Below the pieces are notes generated by a model. It was not told the DNA's origin. It saw only the letters and a list, made by a program, of their open reading frames with translations, and ran no database searches. A program made the translations under genes and the position numbers. From Candidatus Binatia bacterium (lineage in GTDB: Bacteria > Desulfobacterota > Binatia > UBA12015): 64,000 bases of DNA. Positions within the stretch are counted from its first letter, which is position 1. Every line of letters begins with the position of its first letter. This document shows, piece by piece, positions 1-7,926 of the stretch. The DNA lies in the NCBI GenBank assembly GCA_029243485.1, contig JAQWRY010000007.1, forward strand, positions 62,001-126,000, given 5' to 3'.

Positions 1-1
1 C

Positions 2-886
2 GTGACGTTGTTGCCGGGAAGCCCCGGGGGCTCGCTCTTGCGGACGGGCGACTTGCACGTCGCTCTGGTTCCTCTGCGCGGTGAGATCAGCCGGTCGGAT
101 GCCTTCGTCGAGACTTTGTCCGACCTTCAGAAGGACAGCTCGGTCGGCGCGGTCGTCGTTCGTATCGAGTCGCCCGGTGGCGCGGTTGCGCCGTCGCAGG
201 AAATGTATGACGCGGTTCTTCGTTTGCGCGAAGAGAAGCCGGTGATTGCCTCTTTGGGCTCCGTGGCGGCATCGGGCGGGTACTACGTCGCGTGTGCCGC
301 AGACGTGGTGGTGGCCAACCCGGGGACGCTTACGGGCTCGATTGGTGTGATCATGCAGCTCACCAACCTCGAGGGCTTGATGGACAAAGTCGGGGTGCGA
401 GCCGAGATCGTGACCGCCGGGACGCAGAAGGACATGGGGTCCCCGTTCCGGAGCTTGTCGGCTCCCGAGCGGGCCATCTTTCAGACGATGGCCGACGAGG
501 TTCACACGCAGTTTATCGACGCCGTTGCGGTCGGTCGCGGGATGACGCCTGAGGCGATGCGTCGCGTGTCGACCGGGCGAACGTTTACGGGAGAGCAGGC
601 GCAGGGGCTGGGCCTCGTCGACGAGCTCGGTGGGCTCCATGAGGCCGTTGCGATTGCCGCGGCGAGGGCCGGGATCGAGGGTGAGCCCGTCGTCGAGAAG
701 GTCTCCCCCCGGCGCGGGCCCTGGTGGATGCGGGCTTTGTTCTCGGACGAATCCGGCGTGAGCGCCGGTGGTTCGGCCCTCAGCCACTTCGCCGATTCCC
801 TCGCGACTCTTGCCGGGACTTCCGGGGACGAACGTACCCCGCAGTTTCTGTGGCGCTTGCCCGTCGTGACCGAAGGGCTTCGCTGA
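2..886 (+). CDS. sppA: Signal peptide peptidase SppA, 5' end cut by window edge
   Basis: Membrane-bound serine protease of the S49 family that degrades cleaved signal peptides. The visible 294 residues contain the family core: the ESPGG segment (about residue 56-60), the nucleophile motif AASGGYYVA with Ser91, and TQKDMGSP with Lys143. The Ser-Lys distance of 52 residues equals the Ser147/Lys199 dyad known for the short SppA of Bacillus subtilis, so this is the short type, not the double-domain E. coli type. A GTG at position 2 opens the frame, but SppA normally begins with a hydrophobic anchor that is missing here, so the true start probably lies left of the window. The next gene (IHF/HU-like) follows after 28 bases, suggesting co-transcription. 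Confidence 0.9.
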   Translation: MTLLPGSPGGSLLRTGDLHVALVPLRGEISRSDAFVETLSDLQKDSSVGAVVVRIESPGGAVAPSQEMYDAVLRLREEKPVIASLGSVAASGGYYVACAADVVVANPGTLTGSIGVIMQLTNLEGLMDKVGVRAEIVTAGTQKDMGSPFRSLSAPERAIFQTMADEVHTQFIDAVAVGRGMTPEAMRRVSTGRTFTGEQAQGLGLVDELGGLHEAVAIAAARAGIEGEPVVEKVSPRRGPWWMRALFSDESGVSAGGSALSHFADSLATLAGTSGDERTPQFLWRLPVVTEGLR

Positions 887-914
887 TGCACTACCGCCAG
901 ATCGGAGGACGAAC

Positions 915-1280
915 ATGACCAAGCGCGAACTCATCGAGACTGTGGCCAACGCGCGGCCGCTCCTGCCGAGGCGGGACGTCGAGACTCTGGTCAACGCTGT
1001 GTTCAAAACTCTCTCGGAAGCTCTCACCCGTGGGGAGCGGATCGAGATTCGGGGCTTCGGTAGTTTCATCGTGAAGCGGCGGAATGCGCGTGAAGGGCTC
1101 AACCCGAAGACGGGCGAGGCCGTGTCTGTGTCGGCGAAGCGGGTGCCGTTCTTCAAAGCTGGCAAGGAGCTCAAGTTGCGCGTCGACAAGAAGCCCGGCG
1201 ACGTCGGCGACGAGATCGCCGAGACGAACGTCGCCCTCGGCGAGGCGACTGCGGTCGGCGCACCCGGCGAGGAAAGCTAA
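915..1280 (+). CDS. IHF-beta/HU-family DNA-binding protein
   Basis: Small nucleoid protein that bends DNA as a dimer. The first 94 residues align well with integration host factor beta: start MTKRELIE, dimer helices, GERIEIRGFGSF and the DNA-intercalating arm with NPKTGE, whose proline kinks DNA. A roughly 27-residue acidic, alanine-rich tail (DKKPGDVGDEIAETNV...) extends past the usual IHF end; its role is unknown. The start ATG is preceded by GGAGGA at a good distance. It sits between sppA and a HIT hydrolase on the same strand. IHF subunits often serve sigma-54 promoters, and one such promoter is predicted near 55466, but a direct link is only inference. The alpha/beta/HU assignment is by resemblance. 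Confidence 0.9.
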   Translation: MTKRELIETVANARPLLPRRDVETLVNAVFKTLSEALTRGERIEIRGFGSFIVKRRNAREGLNPKTGEAVSVSAKRVPFFKAGKELKLRVDKKPGDVGDEIAETNVALGEATAVGAPGEES

Positions 1281-1281
1281 G

Positions 1282-1770
1282 CTGTCCGAGAGCGTACTCT
1301 GGGCGCCGTGGCGTATGAGCTACGTCGTCGGGGAGAAGCCGGCGCCGGACGCCTGCTTCTTCTGCGATCTCCCCGGGGCCGGTGACGACCGCGAAAATCT
1401 GATCCTCGCGACCGACGACCGGTGCGTCGTCATGATGAATCGCTACCCGTACAACAACGGCCATCTGATGGTCGCTCCCCGGGAACACACGGCGGAGCTC
1501 GGCGTCCTGGACCCCGAAACGTACGCCCACGTGATGGAGATGTTGCGCCGGACTGCCGGAATCGTTCGCACGGCGCTCGCCTGTGACGGGATGAACATCG
1601 GGCTGAACCTCGGGAAGGTGGCCGGGGCGGGGGTCGACTCGCATCTCCACTGGCACATCGTGCCGCGGTGGAACGGCGATACGAACTTCATGCCGGTCGT
1701 GGCGGAGACCAAGGTGATGCCGCAGCATCTCCTCGCTTGCTACGACCAACTCGCGCCGCACTTCGCTTGA
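1282..1770 (+). CDS. HIT family hydrolase (Ap4A phosphorylase-like)
   Basis: Histidine-triad nucleotide-binding protein, probably a cytoplasmic hydrolase or phosphorylase acting on dinucleoside polyphosphates or nucleoside phosphoramidates. It shows the N-terminal LWAPWRMSY typical of this HIT subgroup, a CFFC metal-binding pair, the NRYPYNNGHLMVAP segment, and the catalytic HLHWHIVPRW triad. The conserved N terminus begins before the first ATG (1315), at a CTG codon at 1282 preceded by GAGGAAAG with 5-6 bases spacing; I therefore propose CTG as a rare start, though ATG 1315 cannot be excluded. The gene starts one base after the IHF/HU stop, so the two are likely translated from one message. 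Substrate cannot be told from sequence. Confidence 0.85.
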   Translation: MSESVLWAPWRMSYVVGEKPAPDACFFCDLPGAGDDRENLILATDDRCVVMMNRYPYNNGHLMVAPREHTAELGVLDPETYAHVMEMLRRTAGIVRTALACDGMNIGLNLGKVAGAGVDSHLHWHIVPRWNGDTNFMPVVAETKVMPQHLLACYDQLAPHFA

Positions 1771-1858
1771 GCCCGCCGGGCGGTTGCTCCGGGTTGCCCG
1801 GCCTAGCCGGTTGCTCCCATAATGCGCTTCCGCGCCGATGGCGCGGGGGGAGGTGCTG
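1771..1858 (+). repeat. 10-bp direct repeat and small hairpin before the AAA+ gene
   Basis: The spacer between the HIT gene and the AAA+ gene carries CGGTTGCTCC twice (1781-1790 and 1808-1817). Between the copies lies a short hairpin, CCGGG-TTG-CCCGG (1789-1801). There is no T-tract, so a terminator role is weak. A regulator site or chance are both possible. Confidence 0.3.
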
Positions 1859-3256
1859 ATGGCGAAACCTACGACCCTTGGAGAGTTGCGAGCTTCTGGC
1901 TACGAGCCGACAACGGTCCGCGCGGAACTGCGGCGGAACCTGAAGGCCGCATTGATCGACGGCCGATCGATTCTTCCGTCGATTCTCGGGTACGACGACA
2001 CCGTGATTCCCGAGGTGCAGAACGCAATCCTCTCGGGGCATCACATCATCCTCCTCGGTGAACGTGGCCAGGCGAAGTCGCGGTTGATTCGCGGGCTGGT
2101 CGGTTTGCTCGACGAGTCGGTTCCGGCCGTCGAAGGCTGCGAGATCCATTGCGACCCGCTGGCGCCCATCTGTCGCCGATGCACCGCGCGGCGCGATGCC
2201 GAAGGGAATGCGCTGGGCGTCGTCTGGATCGGCCGCGAGGAGCGCTACGGCGAAAAGCTCGCGACCCCGGACGTCTCGATGGCCGACCTCATCGGCGAGA
2301 TCGATCCGATCAAGGTCGCAGAAGGTCGCTATCTCGCAGATGAAGACACGATCCACTTCGGGCTCGTCCCGAGGTCGCATCGCGGGATCTTCGCGATCAA
2401 CGAGCTGCCCGATCTAATGGAGAAGATCCAGGTCGGCTTGTTCAATCTCATGGAAGAACGCGACATCCAGATCCGGGGCTTCAAGGTGCGACTTCCCGTG
2501 GATATCGTGATCGTCGCGAGTGCGAATCCGGAGGACTACACGAGCCGCGGGCGCATCATCACACCGCTGAAGGATCGCTTCGACGCGCAGGTCCGCACGC
2601 ACTATCCAAAGGACATCGCGACCGAGATCGCGATCGTCGAACAGGAAGTGCCCTCGGCCGATCGAGACGGTTGTCCGGTACGCATTCCGGACTTCATGAA
2701 GAGCATCGTCGCGGGGCTTACGTTCGAGGCCCGCGCCGCAGGAGACATCAACCAGAGCAGCGGCGTCAGCGTACGCGCGACCCTGAACAACTACGAGACC
2801 CTGATCGCGAACGCGGAGCGGCGTGCGGTCGTGCTGGGGGAGCAGGAGATCGTCCCGCGAGTCTCGGATCTTCACGCGGTCTCGACCTCGATGCTCGGGA
2901 AGCTCGAGTTCGAGTACACCGGCGAGGAGCGGTCCGAGCTGGAGGCGTTCGAGCGTCTGGTGAACCGCGCAGTGCTGGTCGTCTTCGACGAGACGTTTGC
3001 TCCCGCGAAGCTTCAGGCGGTGATCGGGTACTTCGAGGGCGGCGGCGGCGTCGAGGTCTCGGATCAGATGCCTGCTTTGGAGTATCTCGAAGGTATCGGC
3101 GCGATCCCGGGCCTCCGGGACGCGATCGGCGAGCTCGGCTCGTTCGAGTCGCCGGCGCTCATGGCCTCGGCGACCGAGTTCATCCTGGAGGGCCTGCACC
3201 TGCATCAGAAGCTCAATCGAGAGGTCTCCGGGGGCAGGGTGACGTACCGGGCCTAG
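1859..3256 (+). CDS. MoxR-type AAA+ ATPase with Cys4 insertion
   Basis: AAA+ ATPase of the MoxR / Mg-chelatase BchI-like group, probably acting with the VWA protein encoded next to it. The P-loop reads GERGQAKS (residues 67-74), the MoxR-style variant; the Walker B region is GIFAINELPDLMEK (177-190); sensor 1 is ASANPED (220-226). Between P-loop and Walker B a Cys cluster C94-x3-C98-x6-C105-x2-C108 looks like a zinc or Fe-S site and is not part of standard MoxR or BchI. The 465-residue length exceeds usual MoxR (about 320). ATG 1859 is chosen because GGGGGAGG precedes it by 7 bases; an in-frame ATG at 1838 lacks a binding site. Such pairs remodel or load metals onto client proteins (chelatases, CoxD/CoxE), but the client here is unknown. 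Confidence 0.85.
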   Translation: MAKPTTLGELRASGYEPTTVRAELRRNLKAALIDGRSILPSILGYDDTVIPEVQNAILSGHHIILLGERGQAKSRLIRGLVGLLDESVPAVEGCEIHCDPLAPICRRCTARRDAEGNALGVVWIGREERYGEKLATPDVSMADLIGEIDPIKVAEGRYLADEDTIHFGLVPRSHRGIFAINELPDLMEKIQVGLFNLMEERDIQIRGFKVRLPVDIVIVASANPEDYTSRGRIITPLKDRFDAQVRTHYPKDIATEIAIVEQEVPSADRDGCPVRIPDFMKSIVAGLTFEARAAGDINQSSGVSVRATLNNYETLIANAERRAVVLGEQEIVPRVSDLHAVSTSMLGKLEFEYTGEERSELEAFERLVNRAVLVVFDETFAPAKLQAVIGYFEGGGGVEVSDQMPALEYLEGIGAIPGLRDAIGELGSFESPALMASATEFILEGLHLHQKLNREVSGGRVTYRA

Positions 3257-3268
3257 AGGCCGCTTGTC

Positions 3269-4873
3269 ATGCTGCGCCTTCGCTACACTTCGTGGGACGG
3301 TTCTCAGCGGATTCGCCTCGATCCCGAGAAGGTCTTCGAGCAGTTCGCCGAGGCTCTGTCGGGAACCGACGATGTTCGCCAGGCGCTCGAGTGGATGATG
3401 CGCCAGGGGATGGAGCTCGCCGATGGGCAGCTCATGGGCCTGGACGAGCTTCTCCAAGAGCTTCGCGATCAGCTCCAGAAGCGCCAGGAGTCGGTCAACG
3501 TCGACCACGCGCTCGACGAGCCGCAGGGGCAACTGGAGGATATCCTCCGACGCGAGCGTGACACGCTGACAGAGCGCGAGGGGCCCGGCGACGCGGTCGC
3601 CGAGATGCGCGAGAAGAAGGCGTTTCTCGGTGATTTGCCCGCGAAGCTCTCCGAGGCGATCGCGCGGATTGCGCAGAACTATGCCTTCGAGGACGGCGGC
3701 GCGGAGCGCGATTTCAAGGAGCTGCTCGACAAGATCGACGACATTCGCAAGGTCGAAGATCTGAAGGAGCAATGGGGCGACCGGCTCAAAGGGGACGAGT
3801 CCCTCGACTTCGAGCAGGCCCTTGATCTCGCAGCGGAGTTGGCCGCGCTCATGGCGATGCAGAGCGCGCTCATGCGGGGCGACCTCGAGGGGATAGATCC
3901 AAGCCAGCTTGGTGACCTGCTCGGCCCGCAGGCGGCCGAAGACTTGGGTGCGCTAAAGCAGGCGATGTCGATGCTGGTCGAGGCGGGGTTCCTCATTCAA
4001 CGCGAGGGACGACTCGAACTCTCGGCCAAAGGCATCCGTCGCATCGGGCAGTTGGCACTGCAGGACATCTACCAGGCACTGCTGCGCGACCGGCCGGGAG
4101 CGCACGAGATCCGGAGGGTCGGCGCGGCCGAGGAGATGCCCGAGGGCGTGCGGCCGCACGAGCCGGGCGAGCCGCTCGACCTCGCGCTCGTTCCGACCCT
4201 GATGAACGCCGTGCGGCGGCAGCCGGGCGCCACGCTGGGAGTGGAACCCCGGGACTTCGAGGTCCACGAGTCACGCCAGCACAGCACTGCGTCGACCGTG
4301 CTGTTGCTCGACATGAGCTGGTCGATGAGCTGGGAGGGACGTTTCGCCGCCGCGAAGAAGGTAGCCCTCGCGCTCGAGAGCCTCATCCGCACGCGCTACC
4401 CGCGCGACTTCTTCGGGATCGTCGGTTTCTACACCCGGGCGGTCGAACTGCGGCCGCAGGACCTTCCCGAAGCCTCTTGGAACATGGGTGATCCCTTCAC
4501 AAATCTGCAGGACGCACTCCGGATGGGGAGCGATCTCCTCCGTCGTCACCCGAGTCGCAACCAGCAACTGATCGTCGTGACCGACGGGCAGCCCACGGCG
4601 TATTTCGCCGACGGTCGGCTCCACTGTGAGTGGCCGCTCTCGTTCGGCGGGGTGTCCCGGCGCGCGGCCCAGGAGACGCTGCGCGAAGTCGAGCGGGTTA
4701 CCAAGCGCGGAATTACGATCAACACCTTCATGCTGGACGATTCGCTTGGCTTGCGCGCCTTCGTCGAGCAGATGACGCGGATCAACAAGGGTCGGGCTCT
4801 CTACAGCCGGCCGGACCGCCTGGGCGAATACCTCCTGGTCGACTACCTGGCTCGCAAGAAGAAGAAAGTTTGA
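3269..4873 (+). CDS. VWA-domain protein, partner of the AAA+ ATPase
   Basis: 534-residue soluble protein with a C-terminal von Willebrand A domain. The metal-ion-dependent adhesion site is seen as D348-M-S350-W-S352 followed by VVTDGQPTAY, so the metal site looks intact. The N-terminal two thirds is charged and helix-rich (EELRDQLQKRQESV, RDFKELLDKIDDIRKVEDLKEQW) and resembles the CoxE / BchD-type partners of MoxR ATPases. It has no signal peptide and should be cytoplasmic. It follows the AAA+ gene after 12 bases and its stop overlaps the next start (TGATG), so the three genes look like an operon. By analogy with chelatase subunits I and D, the VWA protein may recruit the substrate; this is inference. 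Confidence 0.85.
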   Translation: MLRLRYTSWDGSQRIRLDPEKVFEQFAEALSGTDDVRQALEWMMRQGMELADGQLMGLDELLQELRDQLQKRQESVNVDHALDEPQGQLEDILRRERDTLTEREGPGDAVAEMREKKAFLGDLPAKLSEAIARIAQNYAFEDGGAERDFKELLDKIDDIRKVEDLKEQWGDRLKGDESLDFEQALDLAAELAALMAMQSALMRGDLEGIDPSQLGDLLGPQAAEDLGALKQAMSMLVEAGFLIQREGRLELSAKGIRRIGQLALQDIYQALLRDRPGAHEIRRVGAAEEMPEGVRPHEPGEPLDLALVPTLMNAVRRQPGATLGVEPRDFEVHESRQHSTASTVLLLDMSWSMSWEGRFAAAKKVALALESLIRTRYPRDFFGIVGFYTRAVELRPQDLPEASWNMGDPFTNLQDALRMGSDLLRRHPSRNQQLIVVTDGQPTAYFADGRLHCEWPLSFGGVSRRAAQETLREVERVTKRGITINTFMLDDSLGLRAFVEQMTRINKGRALYSRPDRLGEYLLVDYLARKKKKV

Positions 4874-5268
4874 TGCTCGGCGCCTCCGGTCGGATCGCCG
4901 GTATGCTGCTTCTGGCGGCCATCGCGCTCGCGAGCCTCGGGACTCGGGCGGCTGCCCAGGACCTGGATTTGGAGCAGTTCTACCCCCCGTTTCTCTGTGA
5001 GGGGGAGGTGGCGATCTTCGATTCCCTGGAACACGGGCAATTCGACTACTGTCGACAGCATCTGAGATACCGCCCCGGCACCTATGATTGTTTGCGGATT
5101 ATCCTGCCGACGTGCAATGTCTTCCCATCGGTACAGCCGGGCGTGGTATTTCGCGGTCCGGCGGAACGGTTATTCGCGGGGCATGCGAGACGCATCGTCT
5201 GTCCCCCGGGCCCTCCGCCGCCGTCGTGTCCGTCCGGTTTTCCCGCGGGGCCGATTCCGCGTCCATGA
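4873..5268 (+). CDS. Small secreted Cys-containing protein
   Basis: 131-residue protein that I do not recognise. It begins with a signal peptide (MLGASGRIAGMLLLAAIALA..., likely cut after TRAAA), followed by a mature part with cysteines in FLCEGEVA, FDYCRQHL, YDCLRI, PTCNV, RIVCPPG and PPSCPS, probably disulfide bonded in the periplasm or outside. The end is rich in Pro and Gly. ATG 4873 overlaps the VWA stop, so translation is likely coupled to that gene. Whether this protein is the client or just a passenger of the AAA+/VWA pair is unknown. The coordinates fit a clean ORF that ends 15 bases before mutS. Confidence 0.65.
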   Translation: MLGASGRIAGMLLLAAIALASLGTRAAAQDLDLEQFYPPFLCEGEVAIFDSLEHGQFDYCRQHLRYRPGTYDCLRIILPTCNVFPSVQPGVVFRGPAERLFAGHARRIVCPPGPPPPSCPSGFPAGPIPRP

Positions 5269-5283
5269 GGGCCGCGGGAGAGT

Positions 5284-7926
5284 GTGGTTGGGTGTGGTGT
5301 CGTGGCGGCGGAGGTCACTTCGGAAGGAAAGCGGGGAGGCCCCAAGCTGACCCCGATGCTCGCGCAGTATCTGCGCGTGAAGGAGCAGGCAGGCGATGCC
5401 GTGCTGTTCTTTCGTATGGGCGACTTCTACGAGATGTTCTTCGAGGACGCCGAGCGGGCCGCACCGTTGCTCGACCTGACCCTGACCTCGCGAAACAAGG
5501 ATGCTCCGAACCCGATCCCGATGTGTGGGCTGCCGTATCATGCGGCTCAGGGCTACGTCGGTAGGCTCCTCGGCCACGGGCTGAAGGTCGCCATCTGCGA
5601 CCAGTTGAGCGACCCGGCGACCTCGCCCGGGCTGGTCGAGCGGGGCCTGGTCCGCGTGATCACTCCGGGCACGCTCCTCGACGAAGACGAGGGGCTCCGA
5701 CCGAGTGAACCCGGCTTTCTCGCGGCGCTCGTCCGCGCGGAGGATGCGATTGCGATCGCCTGCATCGAGGTCACCACGGGGCAGCTGCGGTGCTGCGTCG
5801 CGCCCTCGGAACGCGCGGCCATCGAAGAGCTGGCGCGGATCGGTCCGAGGGAGACGGTTCTCCCCCCGGACGACGAAAAACTGCATGCCGTGGCCGCCGG
5901 TGCCGGCGGAACTCCGACCCAGTGGGCCGCGCGCGATGACGGTGCGGCGGTCGACGCCGCCATCGAACGTCTCTCGACCGGCTCGGATGCCGGAGCGTCG
6001 TCCCCAGCTGCCACCGGAGCTCTCCGTCTCGCACTCGGCTACGTGAACGACACGGTTCGTGGCGGCCTCGATCACCTTCGGGAACCGGTCTTCTATGAGG
6101 TGGGCGAGCACCTGATGCTCGACGAACGGTCGCGACGGAACCTCGCCGTGCTGGAGGGGGCCGACGGGACCCGCCACGGTTCTCTTTGGTGGGCCGTCGA
6201 CCGAACCCGCACCGCAATGGGCGCGCGCCGGCTGCGCGAGTGGTTGCTGTATCCGCTGCTCGACCTCGACAGGATCGGCGACCGGCTCGATGGGGTCGAG
6301 CATCTGGTGGACTCCCCGGGGCTTCGGGAGGATATCGCGACCGGCCTGCGAGCGATCGGCGATCTCGAGCGCCTCGTGGCCCGGTTCGGGGTACGCCGAG
6401 CGGGGCCGCGCGAAGTGGCGCGCCTTGGTCGCGCGCTCGCGCTGGTCGACGACGTCGGAGGAATCCTCGGAGATGAGGGGAACCCGCCGCTCCTCGGCCG
6501 GATTCGGGAACGAGCGACCCCGCCGGTCGGTTTGGCCGCTGCGATCACCACGCACATCGAGGAGGCCCCGCCGATGCACGCGTCCGAGGGCGGTGTGATT
6601 CGCGCCGGAGCGGACGAAGAGGTCGATCGGCTCCGGAGCCTCCTGTCCGACGCGCAGACGCTCATCGCCGAGTTGGAGGCGCGGGAGCGGGAAGCGACGG
6701 GAATCTCATCGCTCAAGATCAAGTACCACCGGGTGCTCGGATACTTCTTCGACGTCACGAAACCGAACTTGAAGCTCGTGCCGGAGCACTTCATTCGCCG
6801 GCAATCGATGGCGTCGGGCGAGCGGTACAGCAGCCCGGAACTCAAGGAACTCGAAGACCAGCTCGCCACCGCGGAGAGCCGGTCCATCGAGCGCGAGGTC
6901 GCGCTCTTCGAGGAAGTCCTGGCCCAGGTACAAGGACGCCAGGCGGGCCTCACGGAACTGGCTGACGCGCTCGCCGACCTCGATGGACTCTGCGGCCTCG
7001 CCGCGACCGCGCACGATCAAGGCTATGTTCGCCCGAAGCTGCACAAGGGCGATGCGATCCGGGTGCGCGACGGGCGTCACCCGGTCGTCGAACAGACCTC
7101 AGCGAAGGGCTCGTTCGTCGCCAACGACGTGAACCTCGACGGTAGTGAGGAGCAGCTGGTGCTGCTCACCGGACCGAACATGGCGGGCAAGAGCACGTAT
7201 CTGCGCCAGGTGGCGTTGATCGTACTGCTTGCCCATGCGGGAAGCTTCGTGCCCGCCGCGAAGGCCGAAGTCCCTCTGACCGACCGGATCTGGACCCGCG
7301 TCGGCGCCGCGGATGATCTCGTCGCGGGCGACTCGACGTTCATGGTGGAGATGAAGGAGACGTCGGCGATCCTCGCGAACCTCACGCCGCGCACGCTCGT
7401 CGTGCTCGACGAGATCGGGCGCGGCACCAGCACGTACGACGGGATCGCGATCGCCTGGGCCGTGGCCGAGTACCTCCATGAGGTGGAGCCCGCGCCGGGA
7501 GCGCGCGTGAAGACGCTCTTCGCAACGCACTTCCACGAGCTGACGGCGCTCTCTAAATCGATGCCGCGTGTTCGGAACCACTCGGTTTCGGTACGCGAGT
7601 GGAAGGACGACGTGCTCTTCTTGCGCAAGGTGGTGGAAGGCCCGGCGAGCCGGAGCTACGGGATCGCGGTCGCGAGGCTTGCCGGAGTGCCGGATGAGGT
7701 CGTCGGCCGGGCGCGGGATCTCCTCGCCCAGCTCGAGGACGGCAAGGGGCCAGAGCCCCAGGGTGCGTTCGGAGAGGCCGAAAAACCTACCGCGCAGCTA
7801 GACCTCTTCAATGATCCGATGGCGGCGCTCAAGCGAGAGCTCGCCTCGCTCGAGGTCGACTCGATGACGCCGCTCGAAGCCCTCACGCGTCTCGGTGAGC
7901 TTCGCGATCGGGCCCGCCGCTCATGA
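5284..7926 (+). CDS. mutS: DNA mismatch repair protein MutS
   Basis: Mismatch-recognition ATPase of methyl-directed repair, working with MutL. All parts are present in 880 residues: the mismatch-binding N terminus with FFRMGDFYEMFF (the Phe-x-Glu that wedges into DNA, around residue 49-51), connector, lever and clamp domains, and the ATPase with P-loop TGPNMAGKSTYLRQ (about 630) and Walker B VVLDEIGRGTSTYDG (about 705). The C-terminal dimerisation helix is also seen. The start is either GTG 5284 or GTG 5302; neither has an ideal ribosome-binding site, though GGGAG lies at 5276-5280. The stop overlaps the amidase start (ATGA). No mutL is visible in the window. Confidence 0.95.
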   Translation: MVGCGVVAAEVTSEGKRGGPKLTPMLAQYLRVKEQAGDAVLFFRMGDFYEMFFEDAERAAPLLDLTLTSRNKDAPNPIPMCGLPYHAAQGYVGRLLGHGLKVAICDQLSDPATSPGLVERGLVRVITPGTLLDEDEGLRPSEPGFLAALVRAEDAIAIACIEVTTGQLRCCVAPSERAAIEELARIGPRETVLPPDDEKLHAVAAGAGGTPTQWAARDDGAAVDAAIERLSTGSDAGASSPAATGALRLALGYVNDTVRGGLDHLREPVFYEVGEHLMLDERSRRNLAVLEGADGTRHGSLWWAVDRTRTAMGARRLREWLLYPLLDLDRIGDRLDGVEHLVDSPGLREDIATGLRAIGDLERLVARFGVRRAGPREVARLGRALALVDDVGGILGDEGNPPLLGRIRERATPPVGLAAAITTHIEEAPPMHASEGGVIRAGADEEVDRLRSLLSDAQTLIAELEAREREATGISSLKIKYHRVLGYFFDVTKPNLKLVPEHFIRRQSMASGERYSSPELKELEDQLATAESRSIEREVALFEEVLAQVQGRQAGLTELADALADLDGLCGLAATAHDQGYVRPKLHKGDAIRVRDGRHPVVEQTSAKGSFVANDVNLDGSEEQLVLLTGPNMAGKSTYLRQVALIVLLAHAGSFVPAAKAEVPLTDRIWTRVGAADDLVAGDSTFMVEMKETSAILANLTPRTLVVLDEIGRGTSTYDGIAIAWAVAEYLHEVEPAPGARVKTLFATHFHELTALSKSMPRVRNHSVSVREWKDDVLFLRKVVEGPASRSYGIAVARLAGVPDEVVGRARDLLAQLEDGKGPEPQGAFGEAEKPTAQLDLFNDPMAALKRELASLEVDSMTPLEALTRLGELRDRARRS

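Noticed and set aside
5170-6579. Minus-strand open frame opposite mutS
   Set aside because: No recognisable motif; mutS is intact on the other strand.
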